NCBI GenBank assembly: GCA_000621405.1
Contig: JHYK01000012.1
Location: forward strand, 1 to 64,000
Direction: 5' to 3'
Origin: Lachnospiraceae bacterium AC3007
Lineage (GTDB): Bacteria; Bacillota; Clostridia; Lachnospirales; Lachnospiraceae
Length of the DNA stretch: 64,000 nt
Below the pieces are notes generated by a model. That model saw only the letters and a list, made by a program, of their open reading frames with translations, was not told the origin of the DNA and ran no database searches. Made by a program: the position numbers and the translations under genes. Shown here piece by piece: positions 46,330 to 54,963 of this stretch (its first letter is position 1; each line of letters opens with the position of its first letter).

Positions 46330-47217
46330 ATGGAATACGTCATTTCCGTATTGCTTTCCGGCATATCGGTCGGAGGACAATATGCATTGATCGCGATAGG
46401 ATACACGCTTGTATACGGTATCCTTCGTCTGATCAACTTTGCTCACGGCGATGTTTTCATGGTAGCGGGACTTATGGGGATATACCTGACGTCATCACTG
46501 CCGATAGGCATATCCCTTCCTTTGGTCATCCTGCTCACCGTGGCACTGGGCTTTACCATAGAGCGCGCGGCATATAAGCCGCTTCGGGATGCGCCCAGGA
46601 TGTCGGTCATGATATCTGCGATAGGAGTCAGTTATCTCCTGCAGAATACAGCGACTTATGTGACCGGCGGTCAGCCGATGACCTATCCGACGATCCCGTT
46701 TCTGTCCGATACGGTCAATGTAGCGGGCACTCAGACGAAATGGGTGGTCATCATTACCCCGTTTCTTGTACTGGCGCTGGTAGTAGCGCTTACGATCCTC
46801 ATAGACCGCACAAAGATAGGCATGGCGATGCGCGCCGTATCTAAGGATTTTGAGACGAGCCGTCTTATGGGCATCAGGATCAACGGTGTCATATCCGTGA
46901 CCTTTGTGATAGGTTCGGCGCTTGCCGCAATAGGCTCCATTCTTTTCTTTACAAATTACCCCGCCATCACGCCTACGGCAGGAGCAATGCCTGGACTGAA
47001 GGCATTCGTGGCAGCGGTCTTCGGCGGCATAGGCTCCATCCCCGGAGCTGTGCTCGGAGCTTTTCTTATCGGCATATGTGAGACGATCATAAAAGGACTT
47101 CCGTCGGCATGGGACGTGTCCGTCTTTTCGGATGCGTTCACCTTCGCACTCCTTATCGTGATCCTTGTTTTCAAGCCGCAGGGGCTTTTCGGTGAAGCCG
47201 CTACGGATAAGGTGTAG
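46330..47217 (+). CDS. livH: Branched-chain amino acid ABC transporter permease LivH
   Basis: This 295-residue membrane protein has eight or so hydrophobic segments. Family motifs are GISVGGQYALIAIGYTLVYG near the start, INFAHGDVFM and AVFGGIGSIPGAVLGAFLIG. It forms the channel with LivM. The start follows AAAGGAAG, and livM begins 3 bases after its stop. Confidence 0.94.
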   Translation: MEYVISVLLSGISVGGQYALIAIGYTLVYGILRLINFAHGDVFMVAGLMGIYLTSSLPIGISLPLVILLTVALGFTIERAAYKPLRDAPRMSVMISAIGVSYLLQNTATYVTGGQPMTYPTIPFLSDTVNVAGTQTKWVVIITPFLVLALVVALTILIDRTKIGMAMRAVSKDFETSRLMGIRINGVISVTFVIGSALAAIGSILFFTNYPAITPTAGAMPGLKAFVAAVFGGIGSIPGAVLGAFLIGICETIIKGLPSAWDVSVFSDAFTFALLIVILVFKPQGLFGEAATDKV

Positions 47218-47220
47218 ATT

Positions 47221-48432
47221 ATGAAAAAGGATCGCAATTTTCTCCCATCACTCATAGGGATCATACTGCTGCTTCTTTTTGTGGTGCTTCTTGAAAATAT
47301 AAGCGCCTTGATCCCGGGACTTCCACAGATATTCCAGCCTACGAGTCCGTTGTTTACGGTTTTGAAAAAGGCAGCGGTCTATTCACTGGTCGCTGTATCA
47401 ATGAATCTCCTGAACGGCTTCACAGGACTGTTCTCGCTGGGGCAGGCGGGCTTCATGCTCCTCGGTGCTTACACCTATGCGATACTGACTGTGCCCTCGG
47501 CCCAGAAGGAGCAGGTATATTACCTTTTCGGAGGATGCGCTTTTGATTCTTCGATAGTCGACATCTTTGGGAATGTCTTTGGCACATCAGGCGTCGGAGG
47601 CGCCGTCAGCATGGTCCTGGGATGTCTCATAGCGATTGTGGCGGCAGGCTGTGTCGCGGGATTCTTTGCGTATCTCATAGGCATACCTGTTCTCAGATTG
47701 AAGAGCGACTATCTGGCGATAGCCACGCTCGGATTTGCGGAGATACTCCGGGCCATATTCCAGTGGCAGAAGCTGGGCCCCGTGACAAACGGAGCAAACA
47801 TGATCAAGGGATTTCCGACTTTTTCTGATTTCAACATCACGGACGGAGCGGGAAATGTACTCGTAAGGCTCTCCACCTTTGTGCCTTTCCTTATATCTTC
47901 GATCTGCATAATGCTCATAGTGCTCTTGATCCATTCCTCTTACGGCCGCGCTTTTAAGTCCATCAGAGATGACGAGATAGCAGCTGAGGCTATGGGTATC
48001 AGTCTTTTCAAGCATAAGATGATGTCATTTGTCATCTCCAGCTTTTTTGCCGGAGTCGGCGGAGCTCTTTTTGCAATGTATGTGGCAAATGCGCAGGCAA
48101 AGGCTTTTACCTCGGTAATGACTTACGAGATACTGCTTATCGTGGTCATCGGTGGCATAGGTTCCGTGAGCGGATCCGTTCTCGCCACATTCCTATATGT
48201 GGCCTGTTCCGAATGGTGGCTCAGATTCCTTGACAGTGAACTGTATATTGGCGGATTCAAGGTGCCGCTTCTTCGTAACGGCTTCCGCATGGTCGTATTC
48301 TCCGTGGTCATCATGGTGATAGTGCTCTTCTTCTCGCAGGGCATCATGGGCAACAGGGAGCTTGATATATTATCACTTATCAAAAGGAAAGCGGCAGCAA
48401 AGCCTGCAGAGAAGAAAGAGGAAAGGAAATAG
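47221..48432 (+). CDS. livM: Branched-chain amino acid ABC transporter permease LivM
   Basis: This 403-residue permease has SMNLLNGFTGLFSLGQAGFM, LAIATLGFAEILR and VVIGGIGSVSGSVLA, all typical of LivM. A loop rich in polar residues (about 90-115) and a Lys/Glu-rich tail make it longer than many homologs. It pairs with LivH in the membrane. Confidence 0.94.
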   Translation: MKKDRNFLPSLIGIILLLLFVVLLENISALIPGLPQIFQPTSPLFTVLKKAAVYSLVAVSMNLLNGFTGLFSLGQAGFMLLGAYTYAILTVPSAQKEQVYYLFGGCAFDSSIVDIFGNVFGTSGVGGAVSMVLGCLIAIVAAGCVAGFFAYLIGIPVLRLKSDYLAIATLGFAEILRAIFQWQKLGPVTNGANMIKGFPTFSDFNITDGAGNVLVRLSTFVPFLISSICIMLIVLLIHSSYGRAFKSIRDDEIAAEAMGISLFKHKMMSFVISSFFAGVGGALFAMYVANAQAKAFTSVMTYEILLIVVIGGIGSVSGSVLATFLYVACSEWWLRFLDSELYIGGFKVPLLRNGFRMVVFSVVIMVIVLFFSQGIMGNRELDILSLIKRKAAAKPAEKKEERK

Positions 48433-48437
48433 CAGGG

Positions 48438-49289
48438 ATGGCAAACGCTTTACATCTTGAAAATATCACGATGCAGTTTGGCGGAGTCGTCTCTGTCAAT
48501 AATCTTACTCTGGATGTTCCCGAAGGAAAGATAATAGCTCTTATCGGCCCGAACGGAGCAGGCAAGACCACGGCTTTTAACTGCATCACAGGAGTTTATC
48601 AGCCTACAAACGGGCTTATCGAATTCATGGGCAAGCCCATGGTACGCAATCATCCTACAGGAAAAGATGCGAAGAATTACAAGGGAGAGAATGCTGACCG
48701 ATATGTAAAGGATCCGGTGCTGGCCCCCACTCCCGATCGCATCACGGGACTCGGTATCGCCAGGACATTCCAGAATATCAGGCTCTGGAAGAGCATGACT
48801 GTATTCGAGAACGTGCTGACCGCGAAGCATCAGAGAGCTTCTCAGAATGTCTTTTCCGCGACTTTCAGAGGCAATCTCGCAGAGGAAAACCGCATGCGGG
48901 AAGAGACGATGGATCTTCTTACGGAACAGGGCCTTGATGCATACAAGGATGAGCTGGCCGTAAGTCTTCCTTACGGTCTGCAGAGAAGACTTGAGATCGC
49001 AAGGGCTCTTGCCACGAAGCCGTCGCTGCTCCTCCTCGACGAGCCGGCAGCCGGCATGAATCCGCAGGAGACCGCAGAGCTTGCGGATTTTGTGAAGGAG
49101 ATCCGTGAAAAGTATGATCTTACCGTTTTCCTTATAGAGCATCATATGGATCTCGTGATGAATATCTCCGACTATATCTATGTCATTGATTTCGGAAGCG
49201 AGATAGCTCAGGGCAGACCTGAGGAGGTCCAGTCCAACAAGCGTGTGATAGAGGCTTATCTGGGCGTTACGGAAGAGGAAGAGGAATGA
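48438..49289 (+). CDS. livG: Branched-chain amino acid ABC transporter ATPase LivG
   Basis: This 283-residue ATPase has Walker A GPNGAGKTT, signature LPYGLQRRLEIA (the LSGGQ position is altered, as is common in LivG) and Walker B LLLLDEPAAGMN. Between Walker A and the Q-loop (GIARTFQN) it has about 25-30 extra Lys/Asp-rich residues (around 70-100) compared with usual LivG. It overlaps livF by 4 bases (ATGA). Confidence 0.94.
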   Translation: MANALHLENITMQFGGVVSVNNLTLDVPEGKIIALIGPNGAGKTTAFNCITGVYQPTNGLIEFMGKPMVRNHPTGKDAKNYKGENADRYVKDPVLAPTPDRITGLGIARTFQNIRLWKSMTVFENVLTAKHQRASQNVFSATFRGNLAEENRMREETMDLLTEQGLDAYKDELAVSLPYGLQRRLEIARALATKPSLLLLDEPAAGMNPQETAELADFVKEIREKYDLTVFLIEHHMDLVMNISDYIYVIDFGSEIAQGRPEEVQSNKRVIEAYLGVTEEEEE

Positions 49290-50005
49290 GTGAAGAAGTA
49301 TTACAGATAACCGATCTGTACGTAAGCTACGGCGGGATAGAAGCTGTCCGCGGCATCAACTTTAATGTCAGGGCAGGCGAGATAGTCACTCTGATCGGCG
49401 CCAACGGAGCCGGGAAGAGTTCTACTCTCCGGGCAATATCCGGACTTGTAAAGCCTGCAGGCGGGAATGTCACTTTCGAAGGGGAGGATATTACCGGCAA
49501 GGATCCCACCATGATCGTGTCCAAAGGGCTCATGATGGTGCCGGAAGGAAGAAGGATCTTTCCGAACCTTACTGTTCTTGAGAACCTCAAGATCGGAGCT
49601 TACTTAAGGAATGACGATCTTGAAAAGGATATAGAGACGGTGTACGGATATTTTCCGAGGCTCAAGGAACGTTCCTGGCAGGAGGGCGGTACGCTCTCGG
49701 GAGGAGAGCAGCAGATGCTCGCTGTCGGAAGGGCTCTCATGGGCAAGCCGAAGCTTCTTATGATGGATGAGCCGTCGCTTGGCCTTGCTCCCATAGTGGT
49801 ACAGGGTATATTTGAGATAATCCGCCGTATACATGAAGCCGGGACAACAGTCCTTCTTATTGAGCAGAACGCAAACATGGCACTCCATGTGGCAGACCGG
49901 GCTTACGTGATAGAGAACGGCAAGATCGCCATTGAGGGGACCGGCCGGGAACTTCTTGAAAATGAAAAGGTCCGCGCAGCATATCTGGGAAGCGCGGGGA
50001 AATAA
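49286..50005 (+). CDS. livF: Branched-chain amino acid ABC transporter ATPase LivF
   Basis: This 239-residue ATPase has Walker A GANGAGKSS, signature LSGGEQQML and Walker B LLMMDEPSLGLAP. VPEGRRIFPNLTVLENL is the typical LivF Q-loop region. It completes the LivJHMGF set. pfkA starts 46 bases after its stop with no terminator between, so read-through is likely. Confidence 0.95.
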   Translation: MSEEVLQITDLYVSYGGIEAVRGINFNVRAGEIVTLIGANGAGKSSTLRAISGLVKPAGGNVTFEGEDITGKDPTMIVSKGLMMVPEGRRIFPNLTVLENLKIGAYLRNDDLEKDIETVYGYFPRLKERSWQEGGTLSGGEQQMLAVGRALMGKPKLLMMDEPSLGLAPIVVQGIFEIIRRIHEAGTTVLLIEQNANMALHVADRAYVIENGKIAIEGTGRELLENEKVRAAYLGSAGK

Positions 50006-50051
50006 AAGATCTATAACTGCCGACGATCACCACAAATCAGGGGGACAGGAT

Positions 50052-51032
50052 ATGGCAAAGACCAGAAGTATTAAAAAGATAGCTGTTCTTACATCCGGCG
50101 GGGATTCCCCCGGAATGAATGCTGCGATCAGAGCAGTCACAAGGAAGGCGATCTTCAACGGACTCGACATGGTCGGGATCCAGAGAGGATTTCAGGGACT
50201 GATCGAAGAGGACTTCGTTGACTTCGGAGCACGTTCCGTGTCAGATACCATACAGCGCGGCGGAACGATCTTAAGGACTGCAAGATCCGAGGAATTCAGG
50301 ACAGAGGCCGGACAGAAAAAGGCAGCTTCCATATGCAGGAAGCATGGCATAGATGCTGTGGTCGTCATAGGCGGAGACGGATCATACAGAGGAGCGCTCG
50401 CCCTTTCGCATGAAGGGATAGCCGTCATGGGCCTTCCGGGCACCATCGATCTGGACATAGCCAGCACAGAGTATACGATAGGATTTGATACGGCCGTCAA
50501 TACTGCGCTCGAAGCCATAGACAAGATAAGAGATACCTCTTCTTCTCACGAGAGATGTTCCATAGTAGAAGTTATGGGAAGGAATGCAGGGTATATAGCT
50601 CTCTGGTGCGGTGTCGCTTCAGGCGCCGAGGACATCCTCCTGCCCGAGAAGTACGACCATGACGAGCAGGAGATCATCAATCACATCATAGAAAGCCGGA
50701 AGATAGGAAAGACTCACCATCTGATAATAAATGCCGAAGGAATAGGCCATTCCACATCGATGGCGCGCCGTATAGAGGCAGCCACCGGCATGGAGACCAG
50801 AGCCACCATACTTGGATACATGCAGCGCGGCGGAGCTCCGACTTGCAAGGACAGGTATTATGCTTCCATCATGGGAGCAATGGCTGTGGACCTCCTGGCG
50901 CAGGGCAAGGCAAACAGGGTCATAGGCTATCATCACGGGGAGTTTACGGACTTTGACGTGGATGAAGCACTGGCTATGGAAAAGCAGATACCCGAGTACC
51001 AGTATGAGATAGCGCGTGCGCTGTCCATCTGA
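50052..51032 (+). CDS. pfkA: ATP-dependent 6-phosphofructokinase
   Basis: This 326-residue enzyme phosphorylates fructose 6-phosphate in glycolysis. The ATP loop is TSGGDSPGMNAAIR, and GGDGSYRGA (107-115) has Gly rather than the Asp of pyrophosphate-using enzymes. The catalytic Asp133 lies in PGTIDLD, where the middle residue is Leu instead of the usual Asn. MGRNAGYIALW and MQRGGAPTCKDR complete the substrate site. The ATG at 50052 follows AGGGGGACAGG. The longer frame from 49932 would overlap livF and is rejected. Confidence 0.95.
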   Translation: MAKTRSIKKIAVLTSGGDSPGMNAAIRAVTRKAIFNGLDMVGIQRGFQGLIEEDFVDFGARSVSDTIQRGGTILRTARSEEFRTEAGQKKAASICRKHGIDAVVVIGGDGSYRGALALSHEGIAVMGLPGTIDLDIASTEYTIGFDTAVNTALEAIDKIRDTSSSHERCSIVEVMGRNAGYIALWCGVASGAEDILLPEKYDHDEQEIINHIIESRKIGKTHHLIINAEGIGHSTSMARRIEAATGMETRATILGYMQRGGAPTCKDRYYASIMGAMAVDLLAQGKANRVIGYHHGEFTDFDVDEALAMEKQIPEYQYEIARALSI

Positions 51033-51046
51033 GGAACGGGGGGTTC

Positions 51047-51772
51047 GTGATCAGAAAGATCAGGGAGATCTGCGCATTAAGGGATCGCGGATCGGCAAGA
51101 CGGAAAGAAGGACTCTTTATTGCCGAGGGAGAAAGGCTTGTTGCCGAGATCCCTTCGGAAGATATTGATTCCGTATATGCATCCGAAAGCTATATGCGCT
51201 CTCATCCGGATGCGGACTGTGATCAGGTGCTGCCCGACGATGTCTATAAGAAGCTGTCGGATACCGTACATCCCCAGGGTATTCTTGCTGTGGTAAGGAT
51301 GCATCATCCGGATCCCAAAGACCTGCCGGACGGTGATCTGTACATGATACTCGAATCGATACAGGATCCCGGCAATCTGGGGACGATAATACGGACTGCG
51401 GAAGCTGCAGGAGTAACAGCTGTCATAATGAATAAGGGCTGTGCCGATGTATATGCCCCGAAGACTGTAAGATCCACTATGGGCTCTCTGTTCAGGGTGC
51501 CTTTTATTTATACAGAGGATATAAAGGAGGCCGTGGAGATCGTAAGGAATAAGGGAGCCATTGTCTATGCTGCCGATCTCGGTGGAAGACCTGTACCGGA
51601 TGCGGATCTTGCGGGAAAGATAGCATTCATCATCGGCAACGAGGGAAACGGCATCACTGAAGAAGCTCTGGGGCTTGCTGATGAAAAGATATGCATTCCC
51701 ATGAAGGGAAAGGTGGAATCATTGAATGCTGCAGTATCTGCAGCGATATTAATGTATTGGAGGCAGAGATGA
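51047..51772 (+). CDS. TrmH/SpoU-family RNA 2'-O-methyltransferase
   Basis: This 241-residue protein has a small N-terminal L30e-like RNA-binding part (RRKEGLFIAEGERLVAE) and a SPOUT knot domain with ESIQDPGNLGTIIRTAEAAG, IIGNEGNGI and IPMKGKVESLNAAVSAAI. It methylates a ribose in rRNA or tRNA; the site is unknown. The start codon is GTG, with GGGGGG upstream. It overlaps proC by 4 bases. Confidence 0.93.
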   Translation: MIRKIREICALRDRGSARRKEGLFIAEGERLVAEIPSEDIDSVYASESYMRSHPDADCDQVLPDDVYKKLSDTVHPQGILAVVRMHHPDPKDLPDGDLYMILESIQDPGNLGTIIRTAEAAGVTAVIMNKGCADVYAPKTVRSTMGSLFRVPFIYTEDIKEAVEIVRNKGAIVYAADLGGRPVPDADLAGKIAFIIGNEGNGITEEALGLADEKICIPMKGKVESLNAAVSAAILMYWRQR

Positions 51773-52563
51773 ACATAGGATTTATCGGACTCGGAAATAT
51801 GGCGCGGGCGATAATCGGAGGGATACTGGGCAAAGGACTTGTATCTGAAGGCGGGATCACAGGCTATGACAGTCTGGCTTCAGCGAGGAACATGGCGGCA
51901 GAAAAGTACGGGATCGCCCTGGCAGCAGACAATAATGACGTGGTATCAAGATCGGATGTGGTCGTGCTTGCCGTAAAGCCTCAGGTGATAGAGTCTGTGA
52001 TAAATGAGATCAAAGACGAGGCATCGGAGGATACACTCTTTATCTCTATCGCACCCGGCAAGAGCATAAGCTGGCTGGAAGAGACCTTTGGCAAAAAGGT
52101 AAAGATTGTAAGATGCATGCCGAATACACCTGCGCTTGTAGGAGAGGGCATGACCGGATATTGTGTGAATGATGCTGTATCGGAAGAAGACAGGGAGACT
52201 GCAAAGGATATAATAGAGTCGTTCGGAAGGGCAGAAGAGGTCTCCGAGCATCTGATGGCAGCGGTCACCTCAGTCTCCGGATCCTCACCCGCATACGTAT
52301 TCATATTGATAGAAGCCATGGCAGATCAGGCCGTGGCAGATGGTATGAGCAGGAGCCAGGCTTACGAATTCGCAGCTCAGGCGGTGCTGGGATCGGCCAG
52401 GATGGTGCTCGAGACGGGCACTCATCCCGCAGCGCTCAAGGATATGGTCTGCTCCCCCGGAGGCACTACCATCGAAGCCGTCAAGGTACTCGAGGAAGCA
52501 GGGTTCAGAGCAGCGATCGAAGAAGCGATGGAAGCCTGCACGCAGAAAGCGCTTAACATGTAA
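51769..52563 (+). CDS. proC: Pyrroline-5-carboxylate reductase
   Basis: This 264-residue enzyme makes proline from 1-pyrroline-5-carboxylate with NAD(P)H, the last step of proline synthesis. The Rossmann start is IGFIGLGNMARAIIGG. MPNTPALVGEGMTGY and the C-terminal signature segment DMVCSPGGTTIEAVKVLEEAGF are family hallmarks. The ATG at 51769 overlaps the previous stop. proA and proB are not in the window. A terminator follows. Confidence 0.96.
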   Translation: MNIGFIGLGNMARAIIGGILGKGLVSEGGITGYDSLASARNMAAEKYGIALAADNNDVVSRSDVVVLAVKPQVIESVINEIKDEASEDTLFISIAPGKSISWLEETFGKKVKIVRCMPNTPALVGEGMTGYCVNDAVSEEDRETAKDIIESFGRAEEVSEHLMAAVTSVSGSSPAYVFILIEAMADQAVADGMSRSQAYEFAAQAVLGSARMVLETGTHPAALKDMVCSPGGTTIEAVKVLEEAGFRAAIEEAMEACTQKALNM

Positions 52564-52575
52564 GGGATATATATC

Positions 52576-52609
52576 AAAAACTGCCGGAGCGGTCTCCGGC
52601 AGTTTTTTT
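52576..52609 (+). terminator. Terminator of the pfkA-proC run
   Basis: AAAAACTGCCGGAG and CTCCGGCAGTTTTTTT form a 13-bp stem with a small loop and long T run. Confidence 0.95.
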
Positions 52610-52632
52610 GCAGTTTTTTTCTAAGCAAATAC

Positions 52633-52674
52633 TGCTAAGCAGATTATGCTAAACAGATTATGCTAAGCAGATCC
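52633..52674. repeat. Three tandem 14-base repeats
   Basis: TGCTAAGCAGATTA, TGCTAAACAGATTA and TGCTAAGCAGATCC follow one another between two convergent genes. The TGCTAAGCA dyad is like the CTGCT-GCAG core of the array before fucI. Confidence 0.8.
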
Positions 52675-52683
52675 TGTTGCGAT

Positions 52684-53733
52684 TTAACGTCTCTGAGGCT
52701 CGATAGTCTCGACGGTTTCCTCTGAGGGCTCTTCCTTTACCTCATAACTTCCCCAGCTGCTCTTGCCGTTGTCGTCTGGAGTTTCATATACGAAGTAGTA
52801 GCAGTCATGTCCGTTATCCATGAAGGGCAGCTCATCGAAGGTATACAGCCTCTCGGCAGGATCAAGTTCCTTAAGGTCCTTATCCATATCCAGGCTGCTG
52901 TATCCGGAGAAGAATACGGCTCCGTCATAGTCGTTGGGGCAGATGATCGAGATCGTCTTGGTTATCATGGGCTCTTCCGTCTTCTGATCGGATACAACGG
53001 CGATGTAATAATCATCGCTTCCGTTTGTGATCTTGACAAAGCCTTCCCTGGACTCCTCTTCCTTGCTGCTGTTTTTACTGCTGCTGTCATCATCGTCATC
53101 GTCTTCGTCTTCATCTTCTGTATCGGGCTGTTCGTTCTCAAATCCGAAATATGTACCCGTATAGCGGTCGAAGGCGCCGTCGGCAAGTATACCCTGCTCC
53201 CCGTCGGAATCACTTACGTCATATATGAATGTGGCAGTCACTATCTTGTATCCGTCGGGAGCATTCTCGGTAGTCTGTGTGATGGTGACCTTGGCGCTGA
53301 CTTCCGTTTCATCCGTGTCATCCTCACCGTCGTTCATCATGGTGTCGAAGGTGAAGCTTCCGGCGGATGAAGCACTGAGACCGTTATCGTCAAACCAGTC
53401 AGTAGTGGCCGCTTCCTCTGTCTCTTCTTCTGTAGCCTCTTCAGTCTCCTCTTCGGTCTCCGTCTCTTCTTCCGAGGTCTCCTCTTCTTCTGTCTCTTCC
53501 TCTACGGTATCATCATCGCTGATGAGCAGTGACTTCACAAGGAAGATCCCGCCTCCGAGCACGACAAGCACGAGAAGTATGAGCAGTATTATCTTTGGAG
53601 CAGAGGATGAGCCGCCGGAAGGAGCAGGGGCTCCCGGGCCGGCAGGGCGCTGCTTTCTTGAAAGAGTCGCGCTGCAGCGCGTGCAGTATTTGGAATTATC
53701 CGGATTATTTTCTCCGCAATGTGGACAGATCAT
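52684..53733 (-). CDS. Zinc-ribbon, single-pass membrane protein with acidic stalk
   Basis: This 349-residue protein starts with a zinc ribbon (Cys3, Cys6, Cys17, Cys20), then a Pro/Gly/Ser linker and one membrane segment (about 48-67). A Glu/Thr stalk (72-108) precedes a domain of about 200 residues that I do not recognise and that is broken by an Asp/Ser-rich insert (about 205-230). The zinc ribbon should lie inside the cell and the large domain outside. A zinc ribbon also opens the kinase encoded 1.2 kb away, and both may belong to one envelope-signalling set. Function is unknown. Confidence 0.8.
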   Translation of the reverse strand: MICPHCGENNPDNSKYCTRCSATLSRKQRPAGPGAPAPSGGSSSAPKIILLILLVLVVLGGGIFLVKSLLISDDDTVEEETEEEETSEEETETEEETEEATEEETEEAATTDWFDDNGLSASSAGSFTFDTMMNDGEDDTDETEVSAKVTITQTTENAPDGYKIVTATFIYDVSDSDGEQGILADGAFDRYTGTYFGFENEQPDTEDEDEDDDDDDSSSKNSSKEEESREGFVKITNGSDDYYIAVVSDQKTEEPMITKTISIICPNDYDGAVFFSGYSSLDMDKDLKELDPAERLYTFDELPFMDNGHDCYYFVYETPDDNGKSSWGSYEVKEEPSEETVETIEPQRR

Positions 53734-53955
53734 AATTTAACCCTCCGTTGAATATCAATGGACCCATATAACACCGCACATTATATCACGTTATATGGAT
53801 AATAAAAACATGATCTCAGCGTCAAAAGTAATTCCAAACGATCAACACCACGCAGGAGCGGACCGATCCGTATATGATCAAAGCCCGGTTTGCGGACGGA
53901 TAGGATATATGGTAGATTTTCGTCTGACGGAACGTTAATGAAAGGAATGTGGTCC

Positions 53956-54873
53956 ATGAAGATAAGTTTTTCTGATAACAGAAAGATATTCAATGTCCAT
54001 ACGGATGGTATCCCCCGTCTCTCGGTCGCCATGCTGGATGAGCTCGGAGTACCTAATCTCTATTCCACGAGGTTTGATTCATCCGGTGCAACGGGCACGG
54101 AAAAACATGATCCGGCAGATGGCGGAAGAGGGTTAAGAGTAGTCATAATGAAGGATGAAGACCCCGAAGAGGCAGCGCCGGCAGTGCTTGAAGACCGCGA
54201 TCGTCTTGCGCATTTTTTAGGCTCATCGATAGAACACGAGTGCATCACCGATCAGAAGCATACAGCCAACGTGGCAGTTGTGCATCCCGAAGATCTGGGT
54301 CCCGTATGGCCTCTGGAAAAGCCCGATCATTTGCGTAACGTGGACGGGATAGTGACTGACATACCCGAAGCCCTCCTTACAGTGTTCGGCGCGGACTGTC
54401 CGCCGGTCTATCTGGCGGATCCGGTGCGTCATGCCGTGGGTCTCGTGCATGCCGGCTGGAGAGGCACATTTGAAAGGATACCGGCTGTGGCGATAGGACT
54501 TATGAAGGAGAGATTCGGCTGCGATCCGAAAGACATATATGCAGCAGTCGGTCCCGGTATCTGCAGGGACTGTTATGAGATGGGTGATGAAGTCTATGAG
54601 GCTTTTGCCGGGAAATGGGGGACGAAGGATGCCGACCGGATTTTTGAACGTTACCCTGCCTTTGCTCCTGACGGGAGCGAGATCCCGGGAGGAAAGTATC
54701 ATCTTGATCTTTTTGAAGCAAATCATATGACCCTTATAAGGGAGGGAGTGTCTGAAGATCATATCGCATTGTCCAATGTCTGCACCAGATGCAATGCGGA
54801 TATCTTTTATTCTTACAGGGCGCATCGTATGGAGAACGAGCAGGCTGCCATGATCGTGAACAGATTCCTATAA
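53956..54873 (+). CDS. Multicopper polyphenol oxidase / purine nucleosidase family (YlmD/YfiH)
   Basis: This 305-residue protein belongs to the laccase-domain family (Cu-oxidase_4). Metal-site residues are in QKHTANVAVV, FGADCPPVYLADP and GLVHAGWRGTFERI, plus GPGICRDCYEMG. Characterised relatives cleave purine nucleosides by phosphorolysis or deaminate adenosine and correct peptidoglycan errors. The start is uncertain: ATG 53956 follows AAAGGA at about 10 bases, and ATG 53938 is an alternative. It lies just before the kinase gene on the same strand. Confidence 0.88.
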   Translation: MKISFSDNRKIFNVHTDGIPRLSVAMLDELGVPNLYSTRFDSSGATGTEKHDPADGGRGLRVVIMKDEDPEEAAPAVLEDRDRLAHFLGSSIEHECITDQKHTANVAVVHPEDLGPVWPLEKPDHLRNVDGIVTDIPEALLTVFGADCPPVYLADPVRHAVGLVHAGWRGTFERIPAVAIGLMKERFGCDPKDIYAAVGPGICRDCYEMGDEVYEAFAGKWGTKDADRIFERYPAFAPDGSEIPGGKYHLDLFEANHMTLIREGVSEDHIALSNVCTRCNADIFYSYRAHRMENEQAAMIVNRFL

Positions 54874-54963
54874 AAATATTGCGTTTTTAGGCGTTTTAGT
54901 CCAAAATATCACTTGGTGTGTTTTAATTTCGGCTGACCCCAATATCGGGTATGGAGAAATATC

